Shown here: positions 1 to 10,985 of the stretch, one piece after another | How the letters are laid out: the number at the start of each line of letters is the position of its first letter | Position numbering within the stretch: position 1 is the stretch's first letter | Assembly: GCF_900104265.1 (NCBI RefSeq) | Contig: NZ_FNJJ01000006.1 | Location: 186,001 to 250,000, forward strand | Reading direction: 5' to 3' | Length of the DNA stretch: 64,000 nucleotides | DNA from: Ectopseudomonas guguanensis | Lineage (GTDB): Bacteria; Pseudomonadota; Gammaproteobacteria; Pseudomonadales; Pseudomonadaceae | Program-made: the position numbers and the translations under genes | Notes under the pieces: generated by a model | The model's input: the letters and a program-made list of their open reading frames with translations, nothing else | What the model was told of the DNA's origin: nothing | Databases searched by the model: none

Positions 1-349
1 AGAAGGTCGAGACTTCCTTGCCCTCGTTGGTATCGACCACTTCCAGCCACAGGCTGCCGCACACCGGATAGTCAACCAGGGCGTCGAGCAACACGCTGAT
101 ACGATCGCTTTCCGGCAGGCTGACGAAGGCGCCGCGCGCCCACTGTCGGGGGAAGATCAGCTGATTGAAGCGCACGCTGCGCATCAGCCGCTCGCTATCA
201 GCCGCCTCGCTGCAGACGAACTCGGCGCAGGCGCTGCCGGGCTTGGCCCTGGAGTAGCCCGGCACATCCAGACGCGCCGCAAGGTCGCTGATCTCGGCGC
301 AAACCTCCCCTTCGAAACCGGGGCGGCAATGCAGAAACAGGGTATTCAT
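1..349 (-). CDS. rlmM: 23S rRNA C2498 2'-O-ribose methyltransferase RlmM, N-terminal part
   Basis: This is the first 116 codons of a gene cut by the window edge. The product begins MNTLFLHCRPGFEGEV and continues through an FVSLPESDRIS-like stretch to a VDTNEGKE motif. These match the N-terminal THUMP-containing region of RlmM, which methylates the 2'-OH of C2498 in 23S rRNA with S-adenosylmethionine in the cytoplasm. The start ATG (minus strand, 349) follows a GGAG ribosome binding site about 8 bases upstream. The catalytic Rossmann domain lies outside the window. The gene is divergent from acnA with a gap of about 250 bp, the arrangement I recall from other pseudomonads. Confidence 0.88.
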   Translation of the reverse strand, partial: MNTLFLHCRPGFEGEVCAEISDLAARLDVPGYSRAKPGSACAEFVCSEAADSERLMRSVRFNQLIFPRQWARGAFVSLPESDRISVLLDALVDYPVCGSLWLEVVDTNEGKEVSTF

Positions 350-596
350 CAAAGGGTCTCCTCGAGGCGCGCATGATACCCGAGACCGGAACCCCGAGCC
401 GCTAAACCTGTCCAGCTACATATGCGCTGTCTGCAGCTACGGACCGGCAAGCTGGCCGCCCCGCGTCGTCGCAACAGACAGGCAGCGCATAACAACCGAA
501 AGGATATGCGCTAGCCAGACCGCCCAAGCCGAACTAGCTTGAAGGTCTGCCGCCATCAGACACAGCCCGAACCGTGCGGGCCCAAGGAGATGTGCA

Positions 597-3338
<2,742 letters not shown>

Positions 3339-3345
3339 TGCCCCA

Positions 3346-3374
3346 GCCCTGCCGCCCCGAGCGGCAGGGCTTTG
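3346..3374 (+). terminator. Rho-independent terminator of acnA
   Basis: A perfect 10-bp GC-rich stem (3346-3355 with 3361-3370, 5-base loop) is followed by a short TTT run, 8 bases after the acnA stop codon. Confidence 0.75.
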
Positions 3375-3514
3375 CGTCGAGCCAGGGATGGCCAATGTCG
3401 CGACAGAAATGTGACGTCCGTCATAAAGCGATTACACTCGCCAAAAACTGATTCAGCCCTCAACTTTGCCGCTTGCCGGCCGATGACAGGGCATTACAAC
3501 GACGGATACCTGCC

Positions 3515-5080
3515 ATGCGTAACAACCAGCCGGTCACTCAGCGCGAACGCACCTTCCCCACTCAGCAGCGCCTGATTTCCACTACCGACCTCAAGGGCCA
3601 GATCACCTACTGCAACGACGCCTTCGTCGAAATCAGCGGTTTCTCCCGCGAAGAGCTGCTGCGCGCGCCGCACAACATCGTGCGCCATCCGGACGTGCCG
3701 CCAGCGGTGTTCGACCACATGTGGACGACCCTGAAAAAGGGCCGGCCGTGGATGGGGATCGTCAAGAACCGCTGCAAGAATGGCGACCATTACTGGGTCA
3801 ATGCCTACGTCACGCCGGTAACCGAAAACAACCAGGTCGTCGGCTACGAATCCGTCCGCGTCAAACCCACTACCGAACAGGTGCGCCGCGCCGAAGCGCT
3901 GTACGCCCGCATCAACGCCGGCAAATCGGCCGTCCCGGCCAGCAACCATTGGCTGCCGGTGGTGCAGGCCTGGATGCCCTTCATCCTGGTCAGCCAGATC
4001 GGTTTTCTGATCGGCCACTGGATGGGCAGCAACTGGGGCTTCATCCTCGCCGCCCTGCTCTCCGTGCCGCTGGGCCTGGCCGGCATCGCCTGGCAGACCC
4101 GCGGCATCAAGCGCCTGCTGCACATTGCTGATCAGACCACCTCCGACCCGCTGATCGCGCAGATGTACACCGATAGCCGCGGCGCCGAAGCGCGCCTGGA
4201 AATGGCCATGCTCAGCCAGGATGCGCGCCTGAAAACCTGCCTGACCCGCCTGCAGGACACCGCCGAACAGCTGACCCAGCAAGCGCGTGAAGCCGACAAG
4301 CTGGCGCACAACAGCTCGGCCGGCCTCGAGCGCCAGCGCAGCGAGACCGAACAGGTCGCCACCGCCGTCAACGAAATGGCCGCCACGACTCTGGAAGTGG
4401 CCAGCAACGTCGCCCGCACCGCCATCGCCACCCAGGAAGCCAACCGCCTGACCAGCGAAGGCCGCACCATCGCCGCAGAAACCCGCGAAGCCATCCAGCG
4501 CCTGTCGCAATCGGTGGGCGATACCGGCGAGACCGTCACCCGCCTGGCCCAGGACAGCAGCGAGATCGGTGGTGTAGTCGACGTGATCAAGGGCATCGCC
4601 GACCAGACCAACCTGCTGGCCCTGAACGCCGCCATCGAAGCCGCCCGCGCTGGCGAAATGGGTCGCGGCTTCGCCGTGGTCGCCGACGAAGTTCGCTCGC
4701 TGGCCCAGCGCACCGCCGAGTCCACCGAACAGATCCACGCCCTGATCGCCAAGCTGCAACGCACCGCCGAAGAGGCCGTGCTGACCATGGAAATTGGCCG
4801 CAAGCAGGCCGACGAAGGCGTCGAACGAGTGCTCAAGGCCGACCAGGCGCTGTCCGGCATCAGCGACTCGGTCGCCAACATCGCCGACATGGCCAACCAG
4901 ATCGCGGCGGCGGCGGAAGAACAAAGCGCCGTGGCCGACGAGATCAATCAGAACATCACCACCATCGCCCAACTGGCCGACCAGACCGCAGGCGAAGCGC
5001 AAAGCACCGCCAAACTCAGCGAAGCCCTGACCAAAACCGCACAGGGCCAATACGCCCTGGTCGAACGCTTCAACCGCTGA
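3515..5080 (+). CDS. aer: Aerotaxis receptor Aer (PAS-HAMP-like methyl-accepting chemotaxis protein)
   Basis: The 521-aa product has the Aer layout. An N-terminal PAS domain (about 10-120; motifs [19 protein letters not shown] and [13 protein letters not shown]) would bind FAD and sense redox state. Two adjacent membrane segments follow at about 145-195, then a cytoplasmic signalling domain with the conserved hairpin tip [20 protein letters not shown] (about 365-385). It should relay oxygen/energy signals to CheA/CheW. I chose the ATG at 3515 rather than the upstream in-frame codon at 3473 because the protein then starts [14 protein letters not shown], like other Pseudomonas Aer proteins, and has their 521-aa length. 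A terminator follows the stop. Confidence 0.95.
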   Translation: MRNNQPVTQRERTFPTQQRLISTTDLKGQITYCNDAFVEISGFSREELLRAPHNIVRHPDVPPAVFDHMWTTLKKGRPWMGIVKNRCKNGDHYWVNAYVTPVTENNQVVGYESVRVKPTTEQVRRAEALYARINAGKSAVPASNHWLPVVQAWMPFILVSQIGFLIGHWMGSNWGFILAALLSVPLGLAGIAWQTRGIKRLLHIADQTTSDPLIAQMYTDSRGAEARLEMAMLSQDARLKTCLTRLQDTAEQLTQQAREADKLAHNSSAGLERQRSETEQVATAVNEMAATTLEVASNVARTAIATQEANRLTSEGRTIAAETREAIQRLSQSVGDTGETVTRLAQDSSEIGGVVDVIKGIADQTNLLALNAAIEAARAGEMGRGFAVVADEVRSLAQRTAESTEQIHALIAKLQRTAEEAVLTMEIGRKQADEGVERVLKADQALSGISDSVANIADMANQIAAAAEEQSAVADEINQNITTIAQLADQTAGEAQSTAKLSEALTKTAQGQYALVERFNR

Positions 5081-5085
5081 AACAA

Positions 5086-5116
5086 AAGGCGCAGCGCCTC
5101 ACCGCTGCGCCTTCCC
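5086..5116 (+). terminator. Rho-independent terminator of aer
   Basis: A perfect 11-bp stem (5086-5096 with 5103-5113, 6-base loop) lies five bases after the aer stop codon and ends in TTCCCC. Confidence 0.7.
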
Positions 5117-5133
5117 CTCCCCGCCCCGCTTTT

Positions 5134-5155
5134 GTAGGAGCGAGCTTGCTCGCGA
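5134..5155 (+). repeat. REP-type short palindrome
   Basis: The single copy GTAGGAGCGAGCTTGCTCGC followed by GA matches a common Pseudomonas REP family: a GTAGGAG head followed by a short GCGAGC/GCTCGC stem. It sits directly after the aer terminator. Confidence 0.7.
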
Positions 5156-5226
5156 TCTCCCTACGCCCTTCCCAACCATCCCCGCTTTCGCGTAATTGCC
5201 ACTTGCCAGCGGTTATCCGACATGGT

Positions 5227-5308
5227 GTATAACCTTCCAAACACCCCATCGCCTCGCTACCTCCCGCGAGCTAGAGAGGGATCTTGAAAATGGCCAGGAA
5301 GGTTATCC
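5227..5308. repeat. Imperfect inverted repeat, possible degenerate attC
   Basis: GTATAACCTTCC (5227-5238) pairs in 11 of 12 positions with GGAAGGTTATCC (5297-5308). The ends resemble the R''/R' arms of an integron attC site, and a further GTTATGC core occurs at 5326-5332. It lies just before the cassette-like genes. The inner L arms are not clear, so the assignment is weak. The rest of 5161-5375 shows no gene. Confidence 0.3.
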
Positions 5309-5375
5309 ACCAAAACCTCCCGCAGGTTATGCACCATTTGGTGGCTATTTATAGTTATGCATTAGGTGGTCATCG

Positions 5376-5687
5376 ATGCCTTGGTACGCAATAAGAAATG
5401 TATATCACTTCGGTACAAAGGAAGATGGCAAGAATATCTTTGAGGAAAGAGTCGTATGCTTTTCTGCCGAGTCAGAAGATGCAGCACATGAATTAGCAGA
5501 AGCAGAGTCCGAGGAGTACGTAGAGTCAACTAACTTTGTTAGCCATAGCGAGCAAGTTTGCTACAAGCTCGATCCAGGAGTTTTAATACAAGGGCATGAG
5601 GTATGGTCAGAGCTTTTTGAGTCTTACGACTCGCTAGATGTTTTTTATCAAAAACGCTATCTAGACTACCTATACACCCCAGACTAA
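5376..5687 (+). CDS. DUF4288-like hypothetical protein carried on a gene cassette
   Basis: The 103-aa soluble protein starts MPWYAIRNVYHFG and is rich in Glu and Asp in its middle. The WYAIR opening and the FSAESEDAAHELAEAE stretch resemble the DUF4288 family, whose function is unknown. The ATG at 5376 follows AGGTGG by 6 bases. The gene is much more AT-rich than its surroundings. It begins 16 bases after a GTTATGC core (5354-5360) and ends 20 bases before a GCATAAC core (5708-5714), the compact layout of an integron gene cassette. No function can be assigned from the sequence. Confidence 0.7.
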   Translation: MPWYAIRNVYHFGTKEDGKNIFEERVVCFSAESEDAAHELAEAESEEYVESTNFVSHSEQVCYKLDPGVLIQGHEVWSELFESYDSLDVFYQKRYLDYLYTPD

Positions 5688-5716
5688 AAGCGATGGCATC
5701 GTGCGCAGCATAACAA

Positions 5717-5985
5717 TTGTATATGGACTCTCCCCACAAGTAGTGAGTAAAGCTTTGCTTTTGCACCTGTCGTCAGCGCGGTTGCATTCGTATATCCGGC
5801 CTGTTCTGGGCGCTACCGCCCTGGCCATTCTGTAGTTCGCGCAGCGGGGACCAAGCGTTCAATCGATCACGAGGATCATCATTGTTATCGGCCTTGTTCC
5901 GCTGCAGGACTCGCCTGTTCCGACAGTGCTGCTACTCACCACAACCACAAGAAAACCATCACACCTTTACTGATCACCCCCGCCG
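5717..5985 (-). ncRNA. Candidate seekRNA/bridge RNA region of the IS1111-group element
   Basis: This noncoding segment lies 3' of the transposase, where IS1111-group elements encode the guide RNA (seekRNA/bridge RNA) that pairs with donor and target DNA. A related stretch is preserved at 7592-7760. The two align well except for a short block (about 5802-5825 compared with 7682-7704), which could be a guide loop. The RNA ends cannot be set from sequence alone. Confidence 0.4.
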
Positions 5986-7029
5986 TCAGGCGGGCTTTAC
6001 GCTCTGCCAATTGCCATTGAACCGCCGCTCGTGGCACCACACCGCCCAGCAGATCCGCACCAGTTTGCTGGCCAGCGCCACCGCCGCCTTGTTGTGGCCG
6101 ATCCGTGCTGCCGTCTCCACGGCCCATCGCTGTAACTGCGTCAGCTTTTCAGGTGTACGGGCCTGGCAGCGCTGTGCCGCCAGCAAGGCCGCGCGGGATC
6201 CATGGATAAACAAAGTGCGCACATAGACATTGCCCTGTCGGCTGATATGGCCGAGCTTGCGGCTATTGCCACTGCTGAACTCGCGCGGCGTCATGCCCAG
6301 CCAAGCGCTGAGCTGGCGACCACTGGCGAACCGTTCGGGCTTACCGACAGTGGCGGTCAGGGCACTGGCGGTCAGCAGGCCAATACCACTGACCTCATCC
6401 AGTTTGCGCACGATGTCATCGTCAGCATGCCAGCGCTGAAGCTGCTGTTCGCATTCGGCCATGCACTGTTCATACAGGTTGATCTCGGCCAGAACGATAT
6501 GCAGCAGACGATTCAGGGACGTGAGTTCAGGCTGGTCAACCAGCTCACTGGCAGCCTGGATGAAGGCTGCGGTCGAGGCCGGCGCTTCGATACCCGCTTC
6601 ACGAAGCACGCCGCGCAGCAGGTTGATTCGCTGGGTGCGACTCTTCTTCCAGGTTTCACGTAGCCCGTGCAGTTGCTGAAGCTGTTGCTGATCGTGGCTC
6701 TTTACCGACACGGGATGAATATCGGTGCAGCGCGCCGCTTCCAGCATGGCGTCGCAGTCATTGCGGTCGGTTTTGTTGCGACGGCGATAGGGTCGCACGT
6801 AGCGAGGATGCAGCAGCTTCACGTGATGACCGAGCGATTGCGCCAGCCGCCCCCAATAGTGCGCTGTGCCACAGGCTTCCATCACCCACTCGACCGGTTC
6901 GACCTGCTCCTGTATATATCGCCGTAACGCCTCTCGGTTCAGCCGCTTGCGCTGCACCACCTGGCCGGAACGGACACACTCGGCAACTTGGTAAACGGAC
7001 TTGGCCAGATCAACTGCGATGCGCTTCAT
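5986..7029 (-). CDS. IS110-family transposase (DEDD recombinase, IS1111 group)
   Basis: The 347-aa transposase begins MKRIAVDLAKSVYQV. The RuvC-like DEDD domain shows D7 in the first strand, the E of VMEACGTAHYW, and the NKTDRNDCDAMLEA motif with the two final acidic residues. The C-terminal Transposase_20 domain contains the helix-hairpin-helix-like SGIGLLTASALTATVG and the GHISRQGNVYVR motif with the presumed catalytic serine. I chose the ATG at 7029 rather than the longer frame from 7056 because it gives the family's usual MKRIAVDL-type start. The frame is intact, so the element could still be active. Confidence 0.93.
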   Translation of the reverse strand: MKRIAVDLAKSVYQVAECVRSGQVVQRKRLNREALRRYIQEQVEPVEWVMEACGTAHYWGRLAQSLGHHVKLLHPRYVRPYRRRNKTDRNDCDAMLEAARCTDIHPVSVKSHDQQQLQQLHGLRETWKKSRTQRINLLRGVLREAGIEAPASTAAFIQAASELVDQPELTSLNRLLHIVLAEINLYEQCMAECEQQLQRWHADDDIVRKLDEVSGIGLLTASALTATVGKPERFASGRQLSAWLGMTPREFSSGNSRKLGHISRQGNVYVRTLFIHGSRAALLAAQRCQARTPEKLTQLQRWAVETAARIGHNKAAVALASKLVRICWAVWCHERRFNGNWQSVKPA

Positions 7030-7180
7030 GACGAAACTCCCAATTTCAGTCACCACCGTTCTCGGTATAGAACTGCGGCGCGGGGAGAGTCCATTACAGC
7101 ATTCAAATCACTCGCTCCGCTCGCTGGGACGGGCTAAAGCCCGCCCCTTAACCAAACGTTATGCACACCAAGGACTCAGC

Positions 7181-7588
7181 GTGCGCGCAGCTCTAGTTTT
7201 CATCCTGACAGTAATTTTCAGCCAGTTTTCTTTTGCTGACTCACAAGACCTTAGATCAGAAGAAAAAGAGTGTGGCGAACGCATGTCTTATAAAGAGATA
7301 TCTAGCTGCTTCTCTACCCTTTACAAAAAAGCGGATCAAGAGCTAAATGACCAATACTCAAATTTGAGCAACTCTCTTGACCTTGAGAATAGAAAAAATT
7401 TAGTGGCCGCACAGCGGCTATGGGTAAAGTTCCGAGACGCTGACTGTGCTTTTTACGAACCACGAAAAGAAAGCGACAATTTAGTTTCTTCTGGTCGCAG
7501 CATCTGCCTTACACGCAGAACACTTGACAGACTTGAGCAGCTAGAAAGTTACAATTTCAGAAAAGGCTGTAACGGCTGTGCGTGGTAG
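7181..7588 (+). CDS. Secreted LprI-like (DUF1311) protein carried on a gene cassette
   Basis: The 135-aa product starts with a GTG at 7181, preceded by AAGGA. Its signal peptide ends around FSFA/DSQ (residues 1-19). The mature part has conserved cysteines and a QRLWVKFRDADCAFYEPRK motif typical of the LprI N-terminal/DUF1311 family, small periplasmic proteins that include lysozyme inhibitors. The longer upstream frame runs through the IS and is not plausible. The gene is AT-rich, starts 16 bases after the attC core at 7158-7164 and ends just before another GCATAAC core. It is therefore the second cassette of the array. Confidence 0.75.
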   Translation: MRAALVFILTVIFSQFSFADSQDLRSEEKECGERMSYKEISSCFSTLYKKADQELNDQYSNLSNSLDLENRKNLVAAQRLWVKFRDADCAFYEPRKESDNLVSSGRSICLTRRTLDRLEQLESYNFRKGCNGCAW

Positions 7589-7591
7589 TGC

Positions 7592-7760
7592 GCATAACAA
7601 CTGTATATGGACTCTCCACACAAGTAGTGAGCAAAGCGTTGCTTCCGCACCTGTCGTCGGCGCGGTTACATTCGTATATCCGGCGTTTCATTGGACATCG
7701 CCTTGGCCATTCTGTAGTTCGCGCAGCGGGAGCCAAGCGTTCAATCAATCACGGGGATCA
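7592..7760 (+). mobile_element. attC arm plus truncated relative of the IS1111-group element
   Basis: GCATAAC (7592-7598) directly follows the LprI-like gene. Next comes a stretch closely matching 5717-5878 of the complete IS, including its subterminal repeat with one change (GGACTCTCCAC, 7609-7619). Similarity stops near 7760, so only one end of a second element survives and the other half of this attC is lost. It is a diverged copy, not a simple duplication. The remaining 7761-7849 shows no gene. Confidence 0.7.
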
Positions 7761-7849
7761 GATGTTGGGGTAACCGACCTGCTGGCGTTGATCCCTGACG
7801 AGCTTTGAGCGCTGGCCAAGCGCCTATCGCGCCTTGGCCTTCTCCAGCC

Positions 7850-8516
7850 TCAAAGCCCCGCCAGCTCCAGCCAGTGCGCGTAGAAACCTTCAGCGACGCG
7901 GTTCAGCGCGCTGACCTTCTCGTTCAGGCCTTCGCGCATTTCGGCGACGCTCTGCTGGCTGGGCTGGCTGGCATCGAGCAGATGCGCCCAGTCGTCGAGC
8001 CACAATTCGACCAACTCTTCAGTCATTTCCGGATGGCCTTGCAGGGCCAGTACCTTGTCGCCCCAGGCGAACGCCTGGTTGTCACACCAGCGGCTGCTCA
8101 GCAAAGGCTGGGCACCGTCAGGCAGCGCGAAGGTGCGCCAGCCAGGGGCTGCCGGAGGACTCCGCACGCCGCTGCATGCACTGCCAGCCAGCTTCGGTGT
8201 AAGGCATACGCTGGACCGCAACGCCGAGCGCCTTGGCCAGCAGTTGGCCGCCCAGGCAGTGGCCGATGATGGGAATGTCACGCGCGATGAAACGCTGCAG
8301 CGCAGCCACTTCGTCGGCTATCCAGGGCAGCGGGTCGTTGACGCTCATCGGCCCGCCCATCACCGCGACCGCCTTGGGTCGTTCCAGGTCGTAACCGTGC
8401 AGTTCGCCCAGATCGACGCGCAGCACGTCGAAGCTACAACCGCGGGCCTGCAGCACCTGCGCCAGGTGGGCTGGCGGGCAATAATCGATATGAGTCAGGA
8501 TCAGAACATCGGCCAT
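7850..8516 (-). pseudogene. Class I glutamine amidotransferase, frameshifted
   Basis: The first frame (start 8516, MADVLILTHIDYCPP) contains MGGPMSVND and the nucleophile motif GHCLGGQLLAKALG, and runs to a stop at 8118. The C-terminal half continues in another frame with FALPDGAQPLL, CDNQAFAW and the His-Glu motif LQGHPEMT, ending at 7850. Relatives have about 35 residues between the EIGW-type motif and FALP. Here only about 20 fit, so a small out-of-frame deletion near 8130-8180 is the likely lesion. An intact protein would be a GMP-synthase-like amidotransferase of unknown substrate. A sequencing error is possible but would not explain the missing residues. Confidence 0.7.
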
Positions 8517-8638
8517 GGCTACCTCCGCCGCGCAGTCTGCGCGGGAAGGATTGGCAAGTCGAGGTGGGCTGGGAGTTGAAGCCACCGGCCGGACAGCCGG
8601 CCGATGGTCTGTGTCGACGAATGCCGCTGCATTCACCT

Positions 8639-8983
8639 TTAACGCATGGCTGACGCTTTCACCTCCTGCGTGACGCCCCAGCCATCCATCTTGCCGCCCA
8701 GCGGGACGACGATGGATTCCAGGTCATGTTCGAACTCGCCGATACCGGCATGGGTGGCGTACATCACTTTGCTGATCTGCAGGTGCCAGACGCCGTCCTC
8801 GCGGGCGGATATCTGAGCGTTGAGCGACTCGCCGCGAAAGTTTCTGGCTGCCATTCTGGCCCGTTCTTCATCGGGGAAAATGGCGTAGAACTCGATCGGG
8901 TGAAACTGGGCGAAGTCGAATCCCCCTTCTTTCATCCGACGCAGCACAGAAGTGCTGGAGTCTTCGTGGAAGGCTGTGCTCAT
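8639..8983 (-). CDS. RraB-family protein (ribonuclease E inhibitor-like)
   Basis: The 114-aa acidic soluble protein has the RraB fold signature. It opens with VLRRMKEGGFDFAQFHPIEFYAIFPDEE-type sequence, has a central DGVWHLQISKVMYATHAGIGEFEHDLE region, and ends in a GGKMDGWGVT motif. E. coli RraB binds the RNase E C-terminal scaffold and changes mRNA decay. Whether this Pseudomonas protein does the same is inference. The start ATG at 8983 is preceded by GAGGGGGTCG. The gene lies upstream of the broken amidotransferase on the same strand. Confidence 0.75.
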   Translation of the reverse strand: MSTAFHEDSSTSVLRRMKEGGFDFAQFHPIEFYAIFPDEERARMAARNFRGESLNAQISAREDGVWHLQISKVMYATHAGIGEFEHDLESIVVPLGGKMDGWGVTQEVKASAMR

Positions 8984-9294
8984 AAACGACCCCCTCTCAG
9001 GCTATGGATGGATTAACCGCTTTCCCAATGCAACCGTCCCAAGGACGGTGTCGCGGCCCTGCCGAACGTCTCTAAAAATGGAACTTAGAAACACCCGGAC
9101 GGCGCCGCCCCGAGAATCGAGCAGCTGCTCGACGTGTCTACTGCAAGCGTATCGACGACTGCCCGGCAGAGCGCCGGACTGAAACCGTCTCTTCGAGGAT
9201 AGCCGGTGAGCGAGGGTTTCGCGTCATGCAGAAAGCCTTTGTGACAAAGCCGGCGACCAGCGGCAATTGGCCAGCCCAGAGGAGGCGCAACGAA
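8984..9294. other. Intergenic stretch without a recognisable gene
   Basis: About 310 bp separate the RraB-like gene from the SDR gene. I see no open frame with a plausible start, no tRNA-like fold and no family repeat. It probably carries the rraB-like promoter, but no clear -35/-10 pair stands out. Confidence 0.5.
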
Positions 9295-10056
9295 CTAGCG
9301 GCGGCTTAGCCAGCCCATCAACAGCCGGTTGACCCAGCCCGGCGTGATCTGCCCGAGATTGAACAGCAACCCGAACTGCAGGCCCACCGGGCGATGCACG
9401 CGACGGGCGTGGGCCTGTTTCCAGGCTGCCTCGGCGATCTGCTCGGCCTCCAGGCGCACGCCCAGTCGCTGCATCACCGCAGGACGCTGCGCCTGGCTAC
9501 GAACCATCGGTGTGTTGACGAACGGCGGTATCAGGTCGCCGACGCGAATGCCGTGCTCGCGCCATTCCAGCTCCAGCGCCTCGGTCAGCCCGCGTACGGC
9601 GAACTTGCTGGCCGAGTAGCTGGCCAGCTGTGGTACGCCATAGAGCGCCGAGGCCGAGCCCATATTGATCACTTGCGCCTCTGGCGTGACTTTGAGATAG
9701 GGATAGGCCGCATGGCAAAGATTGAGCACGCCGAGCACATTGATCTCTACCAGGCGTGCATGCTGCTCCAGCTCGATATCAGCGAAAGCACCGGTGCGCA
9801 GAATGCCGGCGCCGTTGAACAACAGGCGCAAGCGACCGCCACTTTGCGCGCAGAAGTCGGCCAGCGCGGTTTTCACCGCTGCGCCATCGACCACATCCAG
9901 CGGCGCATGCCAGGCGCCGCCCAGCTCGGCGGCCAAGGCTGTCAGCGCCCTTTCATCGACGTCGAGCAAGCCGACGCGCCAGCCGCGCGCATGGAACAGC
10001 CGCGCGGTGGCGGCCCCAATGCCCGATGCAGCGCCGCTGATGAGCATGTTGTTCAT
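9295..10056 (-). CDS. Short-chain dehydrogenase/reductase
   Basis: The 253-aa classical SDR has the cofactor motif ISGAASGIGAATARL at the N terminus, the NGAG motif in LLFNGAGILRTG, and the catalytic Ser-Tyr-Lys in GSASALYGVPQLASYSASKF. It oxidises or reduces an alcohol/ketone with NAD(P)(H). The ATG at 10056 shares one base with the stop of the hydrolase gene (TGATG), which implies translational coupling. It is the last gene of an operon with an esterase and a Baeyer-Villiger monooxygenase, so it may supply ketone to the monooxygenase or process its alcohol product. The substrate is unknown. Confidence 0.9.
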   Translation of the reverse strand: MNNMLISGAASGIGAATARLFHARGWRVGLLDVDERALTALAAELGGAWHAPLDVVDGAAVKTALADFCAQSGGRLRLLFNGAGILRTGAFADIELEQHARLVEINVLGVLNLCHAAYPYLKVTPEAQVINMGSASALYGVPQLASYSASKFAVRGLTEALELEWREHGIRVGDLIPPFVNTPMVRSQAQRPAVMQRLGVRLEAEQIAEAAWKQAHARRVHRPVGLQFGLLFNLGQITPGWVNRLLMGWLSRR

Positions 10057-10985
10057 CACACACCCTGCTCACGAAGAAAGGCCACCACGCGGGCGATGGC
10101 GTAATCCGCAGCGCGCAACATGCCGACATGTGCCTGAAACACATGCCACAACCCTGGATAGCGCTCCAGGCGCACATCCACTGCGGCCGCCTTGGCGCGT
10201 TCGGCCAGGCGCAGGCTGTCATTCAGCAACAACTCGTCTTCGCCCACCTGGATCAACGTCGGCGGCAGTGGGCTGAGGTCGGCGAACAGCGGCGACAAAC
10301 CCGGATCGTCGCGCGGCAGGTCGGCGGGGCAATACAGCTCGGCAGCCTGTTCGATCCAGCGCGGGTGGATCAACGGGTCGCCGGCCGGCGGCTCGTGCAT
10401 CTGCTCGCCGGTGAAATCGGTGGCGGGCGAAAAGCACACCAGTGCGGCAGGCGCCGGCAGGCCGAGCTCGATGATGCGCAGGCAGCCGACCAGGCTCAGG
10501 TTGCCTCCCGCCGAGTCGCCGCCAATGGCGATCTGTTGGGGCCTATAGCCTGCCTCCAGCAACGCCTGATAGGCCGCCACCACATCATCGCGCGCCGCCG
10601 GATAGGGATGCTCCGGGGCCAGACGGTAATCCAGCGCACAGACCTCCAGGGCGCCGCGCTTGGCCAGGCTGGCACAGATGCCCCGATGCGTGTCCGGCCC
10701 GCCGATCATGAAGGCGCCGCCATGCAGATAGAGCAGCACGCCGCCGTTGCTGGCAGGCGGCCAATGCCATTCGCAGCGGCGCCCGGCCAGGGTATCGGCA
10801 CTGCGCGTTACGCCGCGTGGCGTCAGGGTGATGGTGGTGAGTGCACGCAGCACCCGCCGCTGCCCGGCCACCGGCATCGGCGGCCGCACCAGGCCGCGGA
10901 AGAACAGGCGCAGAAAGCCGCGCAACAGGCCACGCAGCAGCATCTGCTCGGCGGCTGGGGCTTTGAAGTCAGCGGACGCAGTCAT
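10056..10985 (-). CDS. Alpha/beta hydrolase of the hormone-sensitive lipase (HSL) family
   Basis: The 309-aa esterase has the HSL oxyanion-hole motif YLHGGAFMIGG, the nucleophile elbow GGDSAGGNLSL, an acidic residue near QVGEDELLLND and a final His in LWHVFQ. The ATG at 10985 is chosen over a TTG nine bases upstream. It overlaps the end of the monooxygenase gene by 17 bp. In BVMO-esterase-dehydrogenase operons this enzyme hydrolyses the ester or lactone made by the monooxygenase to acid and alcohol. That role is inferred from context. Confidence 0.9.
   Translation of the reverse strand: MTASADFKAPAAEQMLLRGLLRGFLRLFFRGLVRPPMPVAGQRRVLRALTTITLTPRGVTRSADTLAGRRCEWHWPPASNGGVLLYLHGGAFMIGGPDTHRGICASLAKRGALEVCALDYRLAPEHPYPAARDDVVAAYQALLEAGYRPQQIAIGGDSAGGNLSLVGCLRIIELGLPAPAALVCFSPATDFTGEQMHEPPAGDPLIHPRWIEQAAELYCPADLPRDDPGLSPLFADLSPLPPTLIQVGEDELLLNDSLRLAERAKAAAVDVRLERYPGLWHVFQAHVGMLRAADYAIARVVAFLREQGV

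Larger units (their letters stand above)
5717..7098 (-). mobile_element. IS1111-group insertion sequence (IS110 family), apparently complete
   Basis: A DEDD transposase gene is flanked by subterminal inverted repeats, ATGGACTCTCCCC at 5723-5735 and its perfect complement at 7082-7094. No target-site duplication is visible. Subterminal repeats and a transposase without DDE chemistry are the marks of the IS1111 subgroup. The outer limits are estimated from the usual few bases beyond the repeats. A long noncoding end (about 270 bp) lies downstream of the transposase. Confidence 0.8.
5708..7164 (+). other. attC recombination site interrupted by an IS1111-group element
   Basis: GCATAAC at 5708-5714 and GTTATGC at 7158-7164 are perfect complements and fit the outer R''/R' arms of an attC site. 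The right half (7099-7164) contains the short internal hairpins GCTCCGCTCGC and GGGCTAAAGCCC typical of an attC variable region. The IS lies between the left arm and this part. Removing 5717-7098 would leave a site of about 75 bp, a normal attC size. IS elements of the IS1111-attC group are known to insert into attC sites. Confidence 0.6.

Noticed and set aside
6202..6663. Plus-strand frame within the IS1111-group element
   Set aside because: It is antisense to an intact DEDD transposase. IS110-family elements do not carry a second gene here.
5708..7610. Treating 5708-5880 and 7592-7760 as long flanking direct repeats bounding a composite transposon
   Set aside because: The first lies inside the intact IS and the second is a diverged end fragment. 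The IS1111 group makes no target duplication, and each copy follows its own GCATAAC core, so independent insertion into two attC sites explains them better.
7761..7849. Possible terminator hairpin GGCCAAGCGC...GCGCCTTGGCC after the broken amidotransferase
   Set aside because: The stem is imperfect and lacks a T tail on either strand.
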